A stretch of DNA of 64,000 nt. Source: Aeromonas dhakensis. GTDB lineage: Bacteria > Pseudomonadota > Gammaproteobacteria > Enterobacterales > Aeromonadaceae. Below the pieces are notes generated by a model. It was not told where the DNA came from. It saw nothing but the letters and a program-made list of their open reading frames with translations, and searched no databases. The stretch lies in assembly GCF_000820305.1 (NCBI RefSeq), contig NZ_CDBH01000018.1:18355-82354 (forward strand), written 5' to 3'. Below, in pieces: positions 8,989 to 18,228 of the stretch. How positions within the stretch are numbered: the stretch's first letter is position 1; every line of letters begins with the position of its first letter. The translations under genes and the position numbers were made by a program.

Positions 8989-9095
8989 GCGCCAGGTCTG
9001 GCCTGGGCGCTGCGATTTGGGATTTTTGAAGCGAGATGGGTATAATCCGCCCCGTTTCTTTCACCGCATCCTTTCATCAGAAGACAAGTTTATCC

Positions 9096-9905
9096 ATGCG
9101 AATTGCCCTAGGTATTGAATACGACGGCAGCCGGTATTTCGGCTGGCAGCGTCAGCGCGAAGTGATCAGCGTACAGGAGGAGCTGGAGAAAGCCCTCAGC
9201 CGGATCGCCAATCACCCCGTCTCCATCCAGTGTGCAGGACGCACCGATGCCGGCGTCCACGCCACCGGCCAGGTCATCCACTTCGATACCGATGCGAACC
9301 GTGCCGAAGGGGCCTGGACCCTGGGGCTCAACTCCAACCTGCCGCCCGACATCGCGGTGCGCTGGGTCAAGGAGGTGGACGAGGGGTTCCATGCCCGCTT
9401 CAGCGCCACCGCCCGTCGCTACCGCTACGTCATCTACAACCACAACTACCGGCCGGCCATCCTCGGCAGCGGCGTCAGCCACTACCACGAAGCGATCGAC
9501 GCGACACTGATGCACCAGGCGGGCCAGTGCCTTCTGGGCGAGCAGGACTTCAGCTCGTTTCGGGCCGTCGGCTGTCAGTCCAAGACCCCGTGGCGCAATG
9601 TGACCCACCTGTGCGTCAGCCGCCAGGGCCCCTATATCGTGCTGGATATCCGGGCCAACGCCTTCCTGCATCACATGGTGCGCAACATCACCGGCTCCCT
9701 GCTGCTGGTGGGGCAGGGCCTCAAACCGGTGGAGTGGGTGGCCGAGGTGCTGGCGGCCCGGGATCGCAACCTGGCAGGCCCCACCGCCAAGGCGGGGGGA
9801 CTCTATCTGGTGGACGTGGATTACCCGCTGGAACTGGGCTTGCCGCGGGTGCCGCTCGGTCCGTTGTGGCTGCCGGACTCGGCACCGGGTACGACCAGTT
9901 TTTAG
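9096..9905 (+). CDS. truA: tRNA pseudouridine(38-40) synthase TruA
   Basis: 269 residues. Signature segments are [29 protein letters not shown] (catalytic Asp51) and the later [15 protein letters not shown], all standard for TruA, which modifies positions 38-40 in the anticodon arm of many tRNAs. The frame is open upstream to 9036, but the ATG at 9096 gives the conserved [12 protein letters not shown] start. It sits between fimV and accD. Confidence 0.95.
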   Translation: MRIALGIEYDGSRYFGWQRQREVISVQEELEKALSRIANHPVSIQCAGRTDAGVHATGQVIHFDTDANRAEGAWTLGLNSNLPPDIAVRWVKEVDEGFHARFSATARRYRYVIYNHNYRPAILGSGVSHYHEAIDATLMHQAGQCLLGEQDFSSFRAVGCQSKTPWRNVTHLCVSRQGPYIVLDIRANAFLHHMVRNITGSLLLVGQGLKPVEWVAEVLAARDRNLAGPTAKAGGLYLVDVDYPLELGLPRVPLGPLWLPDSAPGTTSF

Positions 9906-10024
9906 TAACTGGGCCCGAAAATTTGTGGTTTAATGATCCGTCATTTATTGCCATCGAGCTATTAAGTCATTGAACAATCTAGGCTCGATGCGTTTTGTCA
10001 GGCACAAAAGCATTAAGGAATTCC

Positions 10025-10888
10025 ATGAGCTGGCTTGAGAAGATCCTTCCCAAGAGCAAGATCACTGCCCCGCGTCGCCACAACATTCCGGAAGGGGTGT
10101 GGACCAAGTGCAGTGCTTGTGAACAGGTGCTCTACCGGGCAGAGTTGGAGCGCAATCTCGAAGTGTGCCCCAAGTGTGATCATCATATGCGCATCAGCGC
10201 CCGTGCCCGCCTCGAGAGCTTTCTCGACGAGCAGGGCCGCACCGAAGTCGGTGCCGAGCTGGAGCCGCAGGATGTACTGAAATTCAAGGATTCCAAGCGC
10301 TACAAGGATCGTTTGTCAGCCGCCCAGAAGGATACGGGCGAGAAAGATGCGCTGGTGGTGATGAAGGGGACCCTCAAGGGGGTGCCGGTCGTTGCCTGTT
10401 CGTTCGAGTTCTCCTTCATCGGTGGCTCCATGTCCTCCGTGGTGGGCGCCCGCTTCGTGCGCGCCGTCGAGGAGAGCATCAAGGAAGGGCGCGGTCTGGT
10501 CTGTTTCTCCACCTCTGGTGGTGCCCGCATGCAGGAGGCGCTGTTCTCCCTGATGCAAATGGCCAAGACCAGTGCGGCGCTGGACCGACTCTCCAAAGCC
10601 GGCCTGCCTTATATCTCGGTGCTGACCGACCCCACCATGGGGGGCGTCTCCGCCAGTCTGGCCATGCTGGGTGACATCAACGTGGGCGAGCCCAAGGCGC
10701 TGATCGGCTTTGCCGGTCCCCGCGTCATCGAGCAGACCGTGCGCGAGAAGCTGCCGGAAGGCTTCCAGCGCTCCGAGTTCCTGCTGGAGAAGGGCGCCAT
10801 CGATCTCATCATCGATCGCCGCGACATGCGCAACCGTCTGGCCAGCCTGCTCGCCAAAATGCTGAATACTCACGTCATCGAAGAGTGA
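10025..10888 (+). CDS. accD: Acetyl-CoA carboxylase carboxyltransferase subunit beta
   Basis: 287 residues. The N-terminal zinc ribbon has four cysteines at 29, 32, 48 and 51 ([18 protein letters not shown]), followed by the carboxyltransferase domain with [20 protein letters not shown] and [16 protein letters not shown]. With AccA it moves the carboxyl group from biotin to acetyl-CoA in the first committed step of fatty acid synthesis. AAGGA precedes the ATG. folC begins within 2 bp of its stop, so the two are co-translated. Confidence 0.96.
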   Translation: MSWLEKILPKSKITAPRRHNIPEGVWTKCSACEQVLYRAELERNLEVCPKCDHHMRISARARLESFLDEQGRTEVGAELEPQDVLKFKDSKRYKDRLSAAQKDTGEKDALVVMKGTLKGVPVVACSFEFSFIGGSMSSVVGARFVRAVEESIKEGRGLVCFSTSGGARMQEALFSLMQMAKTSAALDRLSKAGLPYISVLTDPTMGGVSASLAMLGDINVGEPKALIGFAGPRVIEQTVREKLPEGFQRSEFLLEKGAIDLIIDRRDMRNRLASLLAKMLNTHVIEE

Positions 10889-10890
10889 AG

Positions 10891-12150
10891 ATGAGTTCCA
10901 ACATGCAACAATCCCAAAGCCGGTCGCTGGTCGACTGGCTTTCTTATTTGGAGCAGATCCACCCGGTCAACATCGACATGGGACTGGATCGGGTCGGCAC
11001 CGTGGCCCGCCGCATGGGTCTTACCCAACTGCCGTTCAAGGTGATCACGGTGGCAGGCACCAACGGCAAGGGCTCCAGCTGCGCCATGGCGGCCAGCATC
11101 CTGATGGCCGCCGGTTACCAGGTCGGCGTTTACTCCTCTCCCCATCTGCTACGCTTCACCGAGCGGGTGCGGATCAACGGGGCCGAGCTGGCCGACCGCG
11201 ATCACTGCACCGCCTTTGCCGAGGTGGAAGCAGCCCGCGGCGAGATAGCCCTTACCTTCTTCGAGTTCGCCACCCTGGCCGGTTTGTGGCTGTTTCGCCG
11301 CGCCGCGCCGGATGTGCTCTTGCTGGAAGTAGGGCTGGGCGGCCGGCTCGATGCCACCAATGTGGTGGAATCCGATGTCGCCATGATCACCTCCATTGCG
11401 CTGGATCACTGCGACTGGCTGGGTGATACCCGCGAGGCGGTGGCGGTGGAGAAGGCGGGCGTGTATCGCGCCGGCAAACCCGCCATCAGCGGTGAGCCCA
11501 ACCCGCCCGCCACCATCGCCAGCGAGGCGGCCCGCCTCGGCGCCTCCTTGCGCCAGGTCGGCCGTGACTTCCACGGGGATGAGCACGACGACAGTTGGGA
11601 CTACCACGGCCTGCACCACTGGCTGGGGCTGCCCAAGCTAGCCCTGCCGCTGATGAACGCGGTGACCGTGCTGGCGGCGCTGGAATCCCTCGGTTTGCCG
11701 CTGCCGGAGTCCGCCATCCGTGACGGGCTGGCCAATGCCAGGCTGGCTGGTCGGATGCAACAGTTGCAAACTGCGCCGCTGGTCATCGTCGACGTGGCCC
11801 ACAACCCCCATTCGGCCGCCTATCTGGCCGCCCAGCTGCGCAAGCAACCCTGCAGCGGCGTGCGCCGCGCCGTGGTCGGCATGCTCAAGGACAAGGACAT
11901 GGCGGGTTCGCTTGCCGAGCTCGATGGCCTTATCGGCGAGTGGTATCTGGCGAGCCTGAGCGGCCCGCGGGCGGCGAGCGCGGCCCAGTTGGCGGCAGCT
12001 CTTGGCAGCGAGCGGGGGCCGGCGACCCCCTTTGACGACGTGGGGCAGGCCTATGCTGCCGCGTTGGCCGCATCGAGTCCTGATGATATGGTCATTGTGT
12101 TTGGTTCGTTTTACACTGTCGCCGACATTCTGGCGGGTGTCGCCGTCTAG
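10891..12150 (+). CDS. folC: Bifunctional folylpolyglutamate/dihydrofolate synthase
   Basis: About 419 residues of the Mur ligase fold. The ATP-binding loop is in VAGTNGKGSSCAMA (about 50-65), followed by SSPHLLRFTERVRING, the GLGGRLDATNVV segment and the C-terminal VDVAHNPHSAAYLA. FolC adds glutamate to dihydropteroate and to folates. ATG 10891 is used; a GTG 6 bp upstream that overlaps the accD stop is also possible. It sits between accD and dedD as in E. coli. Confidence 0.93.
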   Translation: MSSNMQQSQSRSLVDWLSYLEQIHPVNIDMGLDRVGTVARRMGLTQLPFKVITVAGTNGKGSSCAMAASILMAAGYQVGVYSSPHLLRFTERVRINGAELADRDHCTAFAEVEAARGEIALTFFEFATLAGLWLFRRAAPDVLLLEVGLGGRLDATNVVESDVAMITSIALDHCDWLGDTREAVAVEKAGVYRAGKPAISGEPNPPATIASEAARLGASLRQVGRDFHGDEHDDSWDYHGLHHWLGLPKLALPLMNAVTVLAALESLGLPLPESAIRDGLANARLAGRMQQLQTAPLVIVDVAHNPHSAAYLAAQLRKQPCSGVRRAVVGMLKDKDMAGSLAELDGLIGEWYLASLSGPRAASAAQLAAALGSERGPATPFDDVGQAYAAALAASSPDDMVIVFGSFYTVADILAGVAV

Positions 12151-12224
12151 GCCACACCCCGGCTCCCCGGCCCTTTGGCGGGGAGCCAGATCGCATATTG
12201 AGTTACGTAAAGGTAGGATTCAAC

Positions 12225-13025
12225 TTGGCCTCTAAGTTTCAAAACCGTCTGGTAGGGACCGTCATCCTGGTGGCCCTGGTAGTCATTTTTCTGCCGGATC
12301 TGATGGACGGCCACAAGCTGGAGCAGAAGGAAGAGGCGTTTGCCAAGATCCCGCTGCGCCCCGAGCTGGAACCCGCCAAGCCCGCCTTGCAGGTATCGGC
12401 CGCCAGCACCCTGCCGGCGGAGCATCTGGCCAGCCAGCAGCAGGCGTCGGCTGCCGAACAGTGGCAGGTGGAAGAGGTGCCCGAGCCGGTCACCCTGGGG
12501 GCCAAGCAGGGCCAGCCGCAGGTGCAGCAGCCGGCCGCCAAGCCGGTGACCCAGCCCGTTACACCGCCTGCGGCCAAGCCCCAGCCCAAGCCTGAAGTGA
12601 TCGCCAAGAAACCGGTGGAGCAGCCCAAGCCCAAAGTGGTGCCGCCCAAGCCGGTAGAGGTGCAAAAACCGGTGGAGAGCAAGCCGCAGGCGGGCCAGAT
12701 CAGGTCGATGGACGATCTCATCGCCAGCAAGATGGGGCAAGCGACCACGACCGTAGCCCCGGCGCCTGCAGCTACTGCACCGGCCCAGGGCAGCTGGATC
12801 CTGCAGCTCGGCGCCTTCAAGAACGTCGACAGCGTCAACGCGCTGGTGGGCAAGCTGCGGGCGGCGGGTTACTCGGCGCACACCTCGCCGCGCACGCCGG
12901 TGCAGGGTCAGCTCAACCGGGTCTTCATCGGACCGGATGTCTCCAAGACCAAGCTGCAGGGCATGCAGAGTCGCATCGGCCAGATGACCGGCCTGAGTGG
13001 TTCCGTGGTGGCTTACAACCCTTAA
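12225..13025 (+). CDS. dedD: SPOR-domain cell-division protein DedD
   Basis: 266 residues. The start is ASKFQNRLVGTVILVALVV, a short cytoplasmic tail plus one membrane helix very like E. coli DedD. A long Pro/Lys/Gln-rich periplasmic linker and a C-terminal SPOR domain follow (about 190-266: WILQLGAFKNVDSVNALV). SPOR domains bind denuded septal glycan strands. I choose TTG at 12225 because AAGGTAGGA lies 7 bp upstream and the DedD homology starts there, rather than the TTG at 12198. It is the last gene of the pdxB-dedD run. Confidence 0.88.
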   Translation: MASKFQNRLVGTVILVALVVIFLPDLMDGHKLEQKEEAFAKIPLRPELEPAKPALQVSAASTLPAEHLASQQQASAAEQWQVEEVPEPVTLGAKQGQPQVQQPAAKPVTQPVTPPAAKPQPKPEVIAKKPVEQPKPKVVPPKPVEVQKPVESKPQAGQIRSMDDLIASKMGQATTTVAPAPAATAPAQGSWILQLGAFKNVDSVNALVGKLRAAGYSAHTSPRTPVQGQLNRVFIGPDVSKTKLQGMQSRIGQMTGLSGSVVAYNP

Positions 13026-13040
13026 GAGGGGCCACAAGAT

Positions 13041-13086
13041 AAAAAAATACCGCGCTTCATTCTGGATGGGCGCGGTATTTTTTTAG
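13041..13086. terminator. Bidirectional terminator between dedD and tusE
   Basis: Inverted repeat aaataccgcgc / gcgcggtattt with A-runs on the left and T-runs on the right. It overlaps the tusE stop codon at 13083. Confidence 0.85.
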
Positions 13087-13427
13087 ATGCATTTCACCGG
13101 TTTGGGCAGGCCGCCAATCTTGGTGGCCTGCTTGGCCGGGCCTTCCGGGAACAGCTTGTAGAGGTAGCGGCTGTTGCCCTTCTCGGGGCCGTACTGCTTC
13201 TCCATCGCCTTGACCAGGGCGCGAATGGCGGGGGAGGTGTTGAACTCCAGATAGAAGGCGCGCACGAAACGCACCACTTCCCAGTGCGGCTCCTCCAGCA
13301 CTATGCCTTCCTGCTCGGCCAGTACCAGTGCCAGCGCCTCGCTCCAGTCGTTGCTGTTGAGCAGATAACCCTTGGCATCGATTTCGATGAGTTGGCCGTT
13401 GAATTCCAGCTGGTGATGCTCGGACAT
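13083..13427 (-). CDS. tusE: Sulfur relay protein TusE (DsrC family)
   Basis: 114 residues of the DsrC/TusE family ([38 protein letters not shown]). The conserved C-terminal cysteine is the penultimate residue (GLPKPVKCI), the site that takes persulfide from TusBCD and hands it to MnmA for 2-thiouridine formation in tRNA. It is followed on the other side of yccS by yccA and tRNA-Ser; tusE, yccA and serT are also grouped in E. coli. Confidence 0.93.
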   Translation of the reverse strand: MSEHHQLEFNGQLIEIDAKGYLLNSNDWSEALALVLAEQEGIVLEEPHWEVVRFVRAFYLEFNTSPAIRALVKAMEKQYGPEKGNSRYLYKLFPEGPAKQATKIGGLPKPVKCI

Positions 13428-13447
13428 GGTGGGCTCCTTGTGGCCTG

Positions 13448-15601
13448 TCAGGATTGGGCGGGCATGGTAGCGCCTTGTTCCCGGGTGAGCAACCGGCTCT
13501 CGTTGGCCAGGGTGAGCAACTCATCCGCCAGCTGGCTGATGAGGTTGAGCTGCTGGGTCAGCATCAGCTGCTCCTCGCTGCTGTCCGGGGTGATGACAGG
13601 GCACTGCCCCTCGATCTGCTCCGGCATCTCTCCCGCCAGATGGCCGGCGGCCCGCTCCAGGGTGTGGCTCAGGTGGCGGCTGATCTCGTCCAGCTCACCG
13701 ATGGCCTCCAGCTTGTCGCGATGGGCGCCCAGCGCCGAGATGTAGGAGAGCAGGGCATGGTTGCGCCAGGTGAGGGTGAAGCAGAGGTCGAGGAAACGAC
13801 GGCGCTTTTGCGGCTCCACCAGCATGCTCTGCCAGGCCATGGCCAGTTCGCTGTCCGCCAGATGGGCGCTCTTGCGCGCCACCCGGTAGTCGAGTGACTC
13901 ATCCCGCTGCTGCTGCAGGCTGGCGAGCACTGCTGAGAGGTAACGGGCGTTGGCGGAGAGCGAATTGGCGATCAGGGTCGGCAGCCGTTTGTACTGCCAG
14001 TCCGGCCAGAGCCAGGCCACCAGGGCGTAGGAGAGCAGGCAGCCGAGCAGGGTATCGAGCATGCGCGGCCCCAGGATGGCAAAGCCGATGCCGTCCAGCA
14101 GGTTGAACGCCATCAACACGTAGAGGGTGATGAAGCAGACCGCGGCGCTGTAGTTGCTGCGTACCTGGGTGAAAAACAGGAAGGCGGCCAGCCCCATCAC
14201 CACCAGCTGCACGTGCAGCTCGGGGAAGAGCCAGAGCACCGGGATCCCCACCAGCAGGCCGGCGAAGGTGCCGAGCATGCGCTGCACCAGCCGACGACGG
14301 GTGGCGCTGTAGCTGGGTTGGCAGACGAACAGCACGGTCAGCAGGATCCAGTAGCCCTTGTCCAGCTGGAAGGCCTGCAGAATGCCATAGCCCACCACCA
14401 GCCCGAGGGACAGTCGCAGGGCATGGCGAAACACCATGGAATTGGGGGTCAGGTGCTGCTTGAGCTGGGTCAGCAGCGGCAGGCGGGCGGGCCTGGCCAG
14501 GGGCGGCAGGCTCAGCGGGGCCTGCTCGGGATTTTGCAGCTCCTCGGCGCTTTGCAGCAGCTGGTTGATGCTGGCCAGGTTGCGGCGCAGAAACTTCATC
14601 GGCGTCAGCAGAGTTTTCGGGTAGTGCTGTTTGAGGTGAGTGAACTCCAGCTGATCGCCGAGGGCCTCCAGCGTCCAGTGGATGCGCTTGTTGTGGGCAT
14701 AGGGTTTGTGCACCAGGATGGCGTAGCCGAGCCGTTGGCACGCCTCGGAGAGTTGCAAAAAGACCTCCTGGAAGCCATCCAGCACGATGCCCTGCTTGAG
14801 CTCGGCTTCCAGCTTGCTGTAGGGGTAGTGGCTGGAGGTGGCCCGCTCGTGGATCTCCAGCGCCAGCAGGTAGAGGCGCAGCAGGCTCGCCAGCTCGGGG
14901 GAGGCCCGGTGACGGGTGCTGAGGCGGGCGTTGAGCGCCGACTTGGTGAGCGTCAGGGCATTGACCAGATTGATGTTGAGCTGGGCTAGGTTGTGGCGAA
15001 TGGCCTGGGCGCCGTGCTCGTCGGCCGGAAAGAAGCGGGATTTTTCCAGCAGATAGCGGGAGAGAGCAAAGTAACTCTGGGCCAGCTGCTCGTGCAGGGT
15101 CTTGTAGGGCAGCAGCCAGAGCCAGACCAGCGACACCAGGCCATACCAGAGCGCCCCGGCGCCGAGGGCCAGCGGCTGATAGAAGAGATCCGGCGCCTTG
15201 GCGGCTCCCAGCATGGTGTAGATGGCGATAAGCAGGGAGCCAAAGCTGATGGTGGCGTAACGCTGACCGAGCGCCCCCACCATCACGAAGATAAAGGTGG
15301 AGCCCGCGAGCCCGATGGCGAACAGCCAAGGGGTGGGGAAGAGATACTGCACGCAGAGGGAGGCGAACAGGAAGCAGAGCAGGGTCATGGCGAGGTTCTT
15401 GACCCGGCCCCACAGGCTGTCGTCGGTCTCGGCGATGGCGCCGGCCACCACCCCGAGGGAGAGCAGCACGGTGAGCTGGATGTCGCCGGTCGCCAGGGTG
15501 AAGGCGAGCAGCCCCATGATGGCCAGCAACACCTTGAGGGCGAAATAGATATGACTGTCAGTCAGCAGCCGGCGCAGCAGGCCAGAGAAATCCGTGGGCA
15601 T
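13448..15601 (-). CDS. yccS: YccS/YhfK-family inner membrane protein (FUSC superfamily)
   Basis: 717 residues starting [20 protein letters not shown]. Two blocks of about five membrane helices each (about 20-165 and 390-510) are each followed by a soluble helical domain, the layout of YccS and aromatic-acid efflux AaeB relatives. The second block contains [20 protein letters not shown] and [17 protein letters not shown], the signature segment of the family. The function is unproven; export of small organic acids is the usual guess. The frame is open to 15784, but the family start is at 15601 and the length then equals E. coli YccS. It is 20 bp from tusE. Confidence 0.88.
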   Translation of the reverse strand: MPTDFSGLLRRLLTDSHIYFALKVLLAIMGLLAFTLATGDIQLTVLLSLGVVAGAIAETDDSLWGRVKNLAMTLLCFLFASLCVQYLFPTPWLFAIGLAGSTFIFVMVGALGQRYATISFGSLLIAIYTMLGAAKAPDLFYQPLALGAGALWYGLVSLVWLWLLPYKTLHEQLAQSYFALSRYLLEKSRFFPADEHGAQAIRHNLAQLNINLVNALTLTKSALNARLSTRHRASPELASLLRLYLLALEIHERATSSHYPYSKLEAELKQGIVLDGFQEVFLQLSEACQRLGYAILVHKPYAHNKRIHWTLEALGDQLEFTHLKQHYPKTLLTPMKFLRRNLASINQLLQSAEELQNPEQAPLSLPPLARPARLPLLTQLKQHLTPNSMVFRHALRLSLGLVVGYGILQAFQLDKGYWILLTVLFVCQPSYSATRRRLVQRMLGTFAGLLVGIPVLWLFPELHVQLVVMGLAAFLFFTQVRSNYSAAVCFITLYVLMAFNLLDGIGFAILGPRMLDTLLGCLLSYALVAWLWPDWQYKRLPTLIANSLSANARYLSAVLASLQQQRDESLDYRVARKSAHLADSELAMAWQSMLVEPQKRRRFLDLCFTLTWRNHALLSYISALGAHRDKLEAIGELDEISRHLSHTLERAAGHLAGEMPEQIEGQCPVITPDSSEEQLMLTQQLNLISQLADELLTLANESRLLTREQGATMPAQS

Positions 15602-15654
15602 GGGAGAGCGCAACCCTTGAGCGAAACGAAAGCGAGAGCATAACCGGTCAACAA

Positions 15655-15688
15655 CGAAGTGGCCCTGATTTGGATCAGGGCCACTTCG
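15655..15688. repeat. Perfect 15-bp inverted repeat upstream of yccS
   Basis: cgaagtggccctgat, a four-base loop ttgg, then its exact reverse complement. There is no T-run on either side, so it is not a canonical terminator. It lies in the leader between the yccA terminator and the yccS start, so it would form a strong hairpin in yccS mRNA if transcription starts upstream. Confidence 0.75.
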
Positions 15689-15734
15689 CTTCATATCCTT
15701 GATTTGCAACTTATCCTGACAGAAACAGGCGCCA

Positions 15735-15762
15735 ATAAAAACCCCGCCGAAGCGGGGTATTT
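15735..15762 (-). terminator. Intrinsic terminator of yccA
   Basis: On the minus strand, CCCCGC TTCG GCGGGG is followed by TTTTTATT, directly after the yccA stop codon. Confidence 0.88.
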
Positions 15763-15764
15763 GA

Positions 15765-16421
15765 TTAGTTGCGGTTGCCGCCAAGCAGGCTCAGCAGACT
15801 CAGGAAGATGTTGTAGATGGAGACATACAGGGTGACGGTGGCGGAGATGTAGTTGGTCTCGCCGCCGCGCACGATCTGCTGGGTGGTCAGCAGGATGGCG
15901 CCGGAGGAGAACAGCATGAACATGGCGGAGAGGGCCAGGCTCAGGGCGCTCATCTGCAGGAAGATGTTGGCGATCATGGCCACCAGCAGCACCCAGAAAC
16001 CGACGAACAGCATGCCGCCGATGAAAGAAAGATCACGCTTGGTGGTCAGGGCATAGGCCGACAGACCGAAGAAGGTGAGCGCGGTGCCGCCGAGCGCGGT
16101 CATCACGATCTCGCCGCCGCCGTTGTTCATGTACATGTTGATGATGGGGCCCAGGCTATAGCCCAGCAGACCGGTCAGGGCGAAGGTGAACACCAGCCCC
16201 ATGCCGTTGTCACGATTCTTCTCGGTCAGGAACATCAGACCGTAGACGCCGATGAGGAAGATGGCCCAGTGCAGGGGCGGCATGTTCATCACGGTGGCGA
16301 CCCCGGCCACCACGGCAGAGAAGCCAAGAGTGAGGGAGAGCAGCATATAGGTGTTGCGCAGTACCTTGTTGGTATCGCGCGCGGCACTCTGGGTGCCGGT
16401 ATAGATAGAACGGGTATCCAT
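15765..16421 (-). CDS. yccA: YccA, Bax inhibitor-1 family membrane protein (FtsH modulator)
   Basis: 218 residues with seven hydrophobic helices and the BI-1/YccA signature (NTYMLLSLTLGFSAVVAGVA; later LYVSIYNIFLSLLSLLGG). In E. coli YccA is a substrate and inhibitor of the FtsH protease at the inner membrane. The frame extends upstream to 16517, but the ATG at 16421 (MDTRSIYTGTQSAARDTNKV) has GAGG before it and fits the family. The divergent neighbour is tRNA-Ser, as with yccA-serT in E. coli. Confidence 0.92.
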   Translation of the reverse strand: MDTRSIYTGTQSAARDTNKVLRNTYMLLSLTLGFSAVVAGVATVMNMPPLHWAIFLIGVYGLMFLTEKNRDNGMGLVFTFALTGLLGYSLGPIINMYMNNGGGEIVMTALGGTALTFFGLSAYALTTKRDLSFIGGMLFVGFWVLLVAMIANIFLQMSALSLALSAMFMLFSSGAILLTTQQIVRGGETNYISATVTLYVSIYNIFLSLLSLLGGNRN

Positions 16422-16605
16422 CTTGGGTGTCCTCTTGATTTCCGGGGTGAGACGGCAACGCCGCCTCGTTAACGCATTGTATGCACTGAATGTCGGGATG
16501 ACGAGCGCTGATTTCAAGCCCCACCCCAGCCTGTTGCCCCCTACTATTCCAAATCAAATATGTATTGCATATGAACAAGGGGCTGACGTAGTATGCACGC
16601 CGTTC

Positions 16606-16693
16606 GGAGGGGTGGCAGAGCGGCTGAATGCACCGGTCTTGAAAACCGGCGATGGGCGACCATCCGTGGGTTCAAATCCCACCTCCTCCGCCA
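16606..16693 (+). tRNA. serT: tRNA-Ser (anticodon TGA)
   Basis: 88 nt including an encoded CCA. The acceptor ggagggg pairs with ctcctcc, the anticodon stem ccggt/accgg encloses ct-TGA-aa, a class II variable arm follows, and the T arm is gtggg-ttcaaat-cccac. The 3' end is g-CCA. It decodes UCA and wobble codons. The left edge of the type III secretion island lies within a few bases of its 3' end. Confidence 0.97.
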
Positions 16694-16698
16694 TCTTC

Positions 16699-16737
16699 AG
16701 AAAAGCCCCGGCAACCTGGTTGCCGGGGCTTTTTGCT
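16699..16737. repeat. Left copy of 39-bp perfect direct repeat bounding the T3SS island (also a terminator)
   Basis: The copy contains the hairpin aaagccccggcaacc / ggttgccggggcttt with an A-run before and a T-run after, so it ends tRNA-Ser transcription and, on the other strand, the chaperone gene. All 39 bases recur in the same orientation at 44172-44210. The two copies enclose the whole secretion gene cluster. Confidence 0.93.
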
Positions 16738-16786
16738 ATGCAGATTTGACCATAGAACGAAGGGCCCGTGATGCCCCCTTGCACTT

Positions 16787-17173
16787 TTAACCGCGAATGG
16801 TCGCCGAGTGCTGGCAGCTTGCAAAGGCCGTGAGTGGGGGGCTCTCGAGAGTCAAAGCCTCTGCTTGATGCAGCATGCGACTGATCAGGTCCACCATGAT
16901 CTCCAGATCGAGCTTGTCCAGCCACTCACGAGCCCAGAGCAGGGTTGTGTGTTCATCCGTGCTGCTAAGCTGTAGCACCGGCCAATCGGCCATATTGGCG
17001 AGCGATGTTGCCTGAACGTCCCCCAGCGGAATGAACAGGGTAACCAGCTGATCCCGCTGTCGGACATGGAGGCTGAGCGCGCCGACCGGGATGTCCAGTC
17101 CATCCCCATGCAGATACTCCTGTGGCAGGGAGAGATGGCGGCAGAGGGCAGATAGCAGGGCATTGAACATCAT
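16787..17173 (-). CDS. Putative class I type III secretion chaperone (CesT/SycE-like)
   Basis: 128 residues with the size and layout of CesT-type effector chaperones: an N-terminal helix (FNALLSALCRHLSLPQEYL), alternating beta strands (ALSLHVRQRDQLVTLFIPLG, VLQLSSTDEHTTLLWARE) and a C-terminal amphipathic helix. Its ATGA overlaps the stop of the gene before it by 4 bp (17170-17173), the usual coupling of an effector with its own chaperone. It would keep the upstream effector unfolded and dock it to the AscN ATPase. Family assignment is from size, pattern and context rather than a strict motif. Confidence 0.65.
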   Translation of the reverse strand: MMFNALLSALCRHLSLPQEYLHGDGLDIPVGALSLHVRQRDQLVTLFIPLGDVQATSLANMADWPVLQLSSTDEHTTLLWAREWLDKLDLEIMVDLISRMLHQAEALTLESPPLTAFASCQHSATIRG

Positions 17174-18117
17174 CGGGACTCCTGACTGGTGGTATCAAAA
17201 ACGGACTCGGTGGGCGGCCAGAGATTGGCGATCGGGGGCTTGTCCGGTGTGCCGACCAGGCGAGCGCCGATGGTGGCAGCCCAAGGATCAATAACCTTGG
17301 CATTAGGGCCCCAGCTCTGGGGCTTGGAGAGTTCACTCCCTTCGGCCCGACCGATCACCACGAAGCAGTGGGTCTGGGAGTGCCCCTGAGCGCCACGATG
17401 AGCCAGTACTTCGATCCGCTGATCGCTGTTGTGGCGCAGCAGCTCGGCCGCGGCCGAGTAGGCCAGGGTTGAACAGCAACCCGCTTTGGCTTCATCCACC
17501 GCCTTGGCGATGTTCTCCATGGTACGCAGTGAGATGGGCTGCTTGTGACGGGTTATTTGAATGGCGGCCATGTTGGCGCTGTTATTGGCGCGCTGATTGG
17601 CGGCCAGACGTTGTGGATCCTGTCCGAAGGCATTGAGCTTGCCAATGATCTTCTGGTACGACGGGTTACTCGGCTGCACGAAGGTCTGGGCATCGGTACA
17701 GGCATAGCTGCCCAACTTTTCCAGGCCCGCCATGCTCCGTTGCAATAACGCCTGTGCTCCGCCGCCGACCACGCGAGTGGTCTGTTGCTGGGGTCTGGCG
17801 ATGGCACCCTGCTCCGCCAGCGCCTGTTTCAACTCGGTCAGACGAGCGCCACGGGCCGCCACCTCCTTGGGGTGATGCTGCTCCCAGTGCTGGATGGCGT
17901 CTTGTACCCGCTGTGCCCTGCCTGCATCCGGGGTGGTCTGCAGTTGGCGCAGCGCATGAATGACACTCTTCAGGTCGCCGCTCTGAAAATGACCGATGCC
18001 CCGCTGTACCGATTGCTCAAACAGTGTGTTCCCCCGAGCCAGCAGAGGACTGCCCTGGGATGATTGGGAAGAGACGGGGGCTTGCTGAACGGGTCCCCCG
18101 ATGGCAGATAAGGCCAT
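17170..18117 (-). CDS. Candidate type III effector with transglutaminase/papain-like Cys-His-Asp triad
   Basis: 315 residues. The first 30 are Ser/Gln/Pro-rich and non-hydrophobic (GGPVQQAPVSSQSSQGSPLL), as in type III signals. Residues 30-110 are helical. The C-terminal half holds a candidate triad: Cys214 or Cys215 in KAGCCSTLAYSAAAELL, His250 in SQTHCFVVIGR, and Asp277 in KVIDPWA. Cys followed 35 residues later by His in a beta strand, then D-P after a second strand, is the transglutaminase-core/papain-like pattern used by several proteases, deamidases and transamidases delivered by type III systems. It is not AexT, AexU, AopH, AopO or AopP. It overlaps its probable chaperone gene and has an ExsA-like promoter. 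Substrate and reaction are unknown. Confidence 0.65.
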   Translation of the reverse strand: MALSAIGGPVQQAPVSSQSSQGSPLLARGNTLFEQSVQRGIGHFQSGDLKSVIHALRQLQTTPDAGRAQRVQDAIQHWEQHHPKEVAARGARLTELKQALAEQGAIARPQQQTTRVVGGGAQALLQRSMAGLEKLGSYACTDAQTFVQPSNPSYQKIIGKLNAFGQDPQRLAANQRANNSANMAAIQITRHKQPISLRTMENIAKAVDEAKAGCCSTLAYSAAAELLRHNSDQRIEVLAHRGAQGHSQTHCFVVIGRAEGSELSKPQSWGPNAKVIDPWAATIGARLVGTPDKPPIANLWPPTESVFDTTSQESR

Positions 18118-18149
18118 GCTGTTGTTCCTGAAATGGCTGACGAGTACGA

Positions 18150-18201
18150 ATCATAACGAGTCATGGATGTGTGCTATATCAATCCGCGGTCGGGGATTTG
18201 T
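18150..18201 (-). promoter_or_regulatory. ExsA-like promoter of the candidate effector gene
   Basis: On the minus strand, the half-site ATTGATAT (ending at 18176) lies exactly 20 bp before TATGAT (18155-18150), the spacing found at the other five ExsA-type promoters here. Upstream are a GAC and an A-run, but one base further away than at the other sites. AGGA and the ATG at 18117 follow. The 1-bp shift lowers certainty. Confidence 0.6.
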
Positions 18202-18228
18202 CAGTTTTTCGTGTCAGGGGGGCTGCGT

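Noticed and set aside
16606..16693. tRNA-Ser 3' end as a classic integrase attachment core
   Set aside because: The 39-bp repeat starts after the tRNA and contains none of it, and no integrase gene is present, so a tRNA att site of the usual kind is not supported.
16554..16925. Open frame on the minus strand reading EEVGFEPTDGRPSPVFKT
   Set aside because: This is the well-known false translation of a tRNA-Ser gene in reverse; the tRNA at 16606-16693 explains it.
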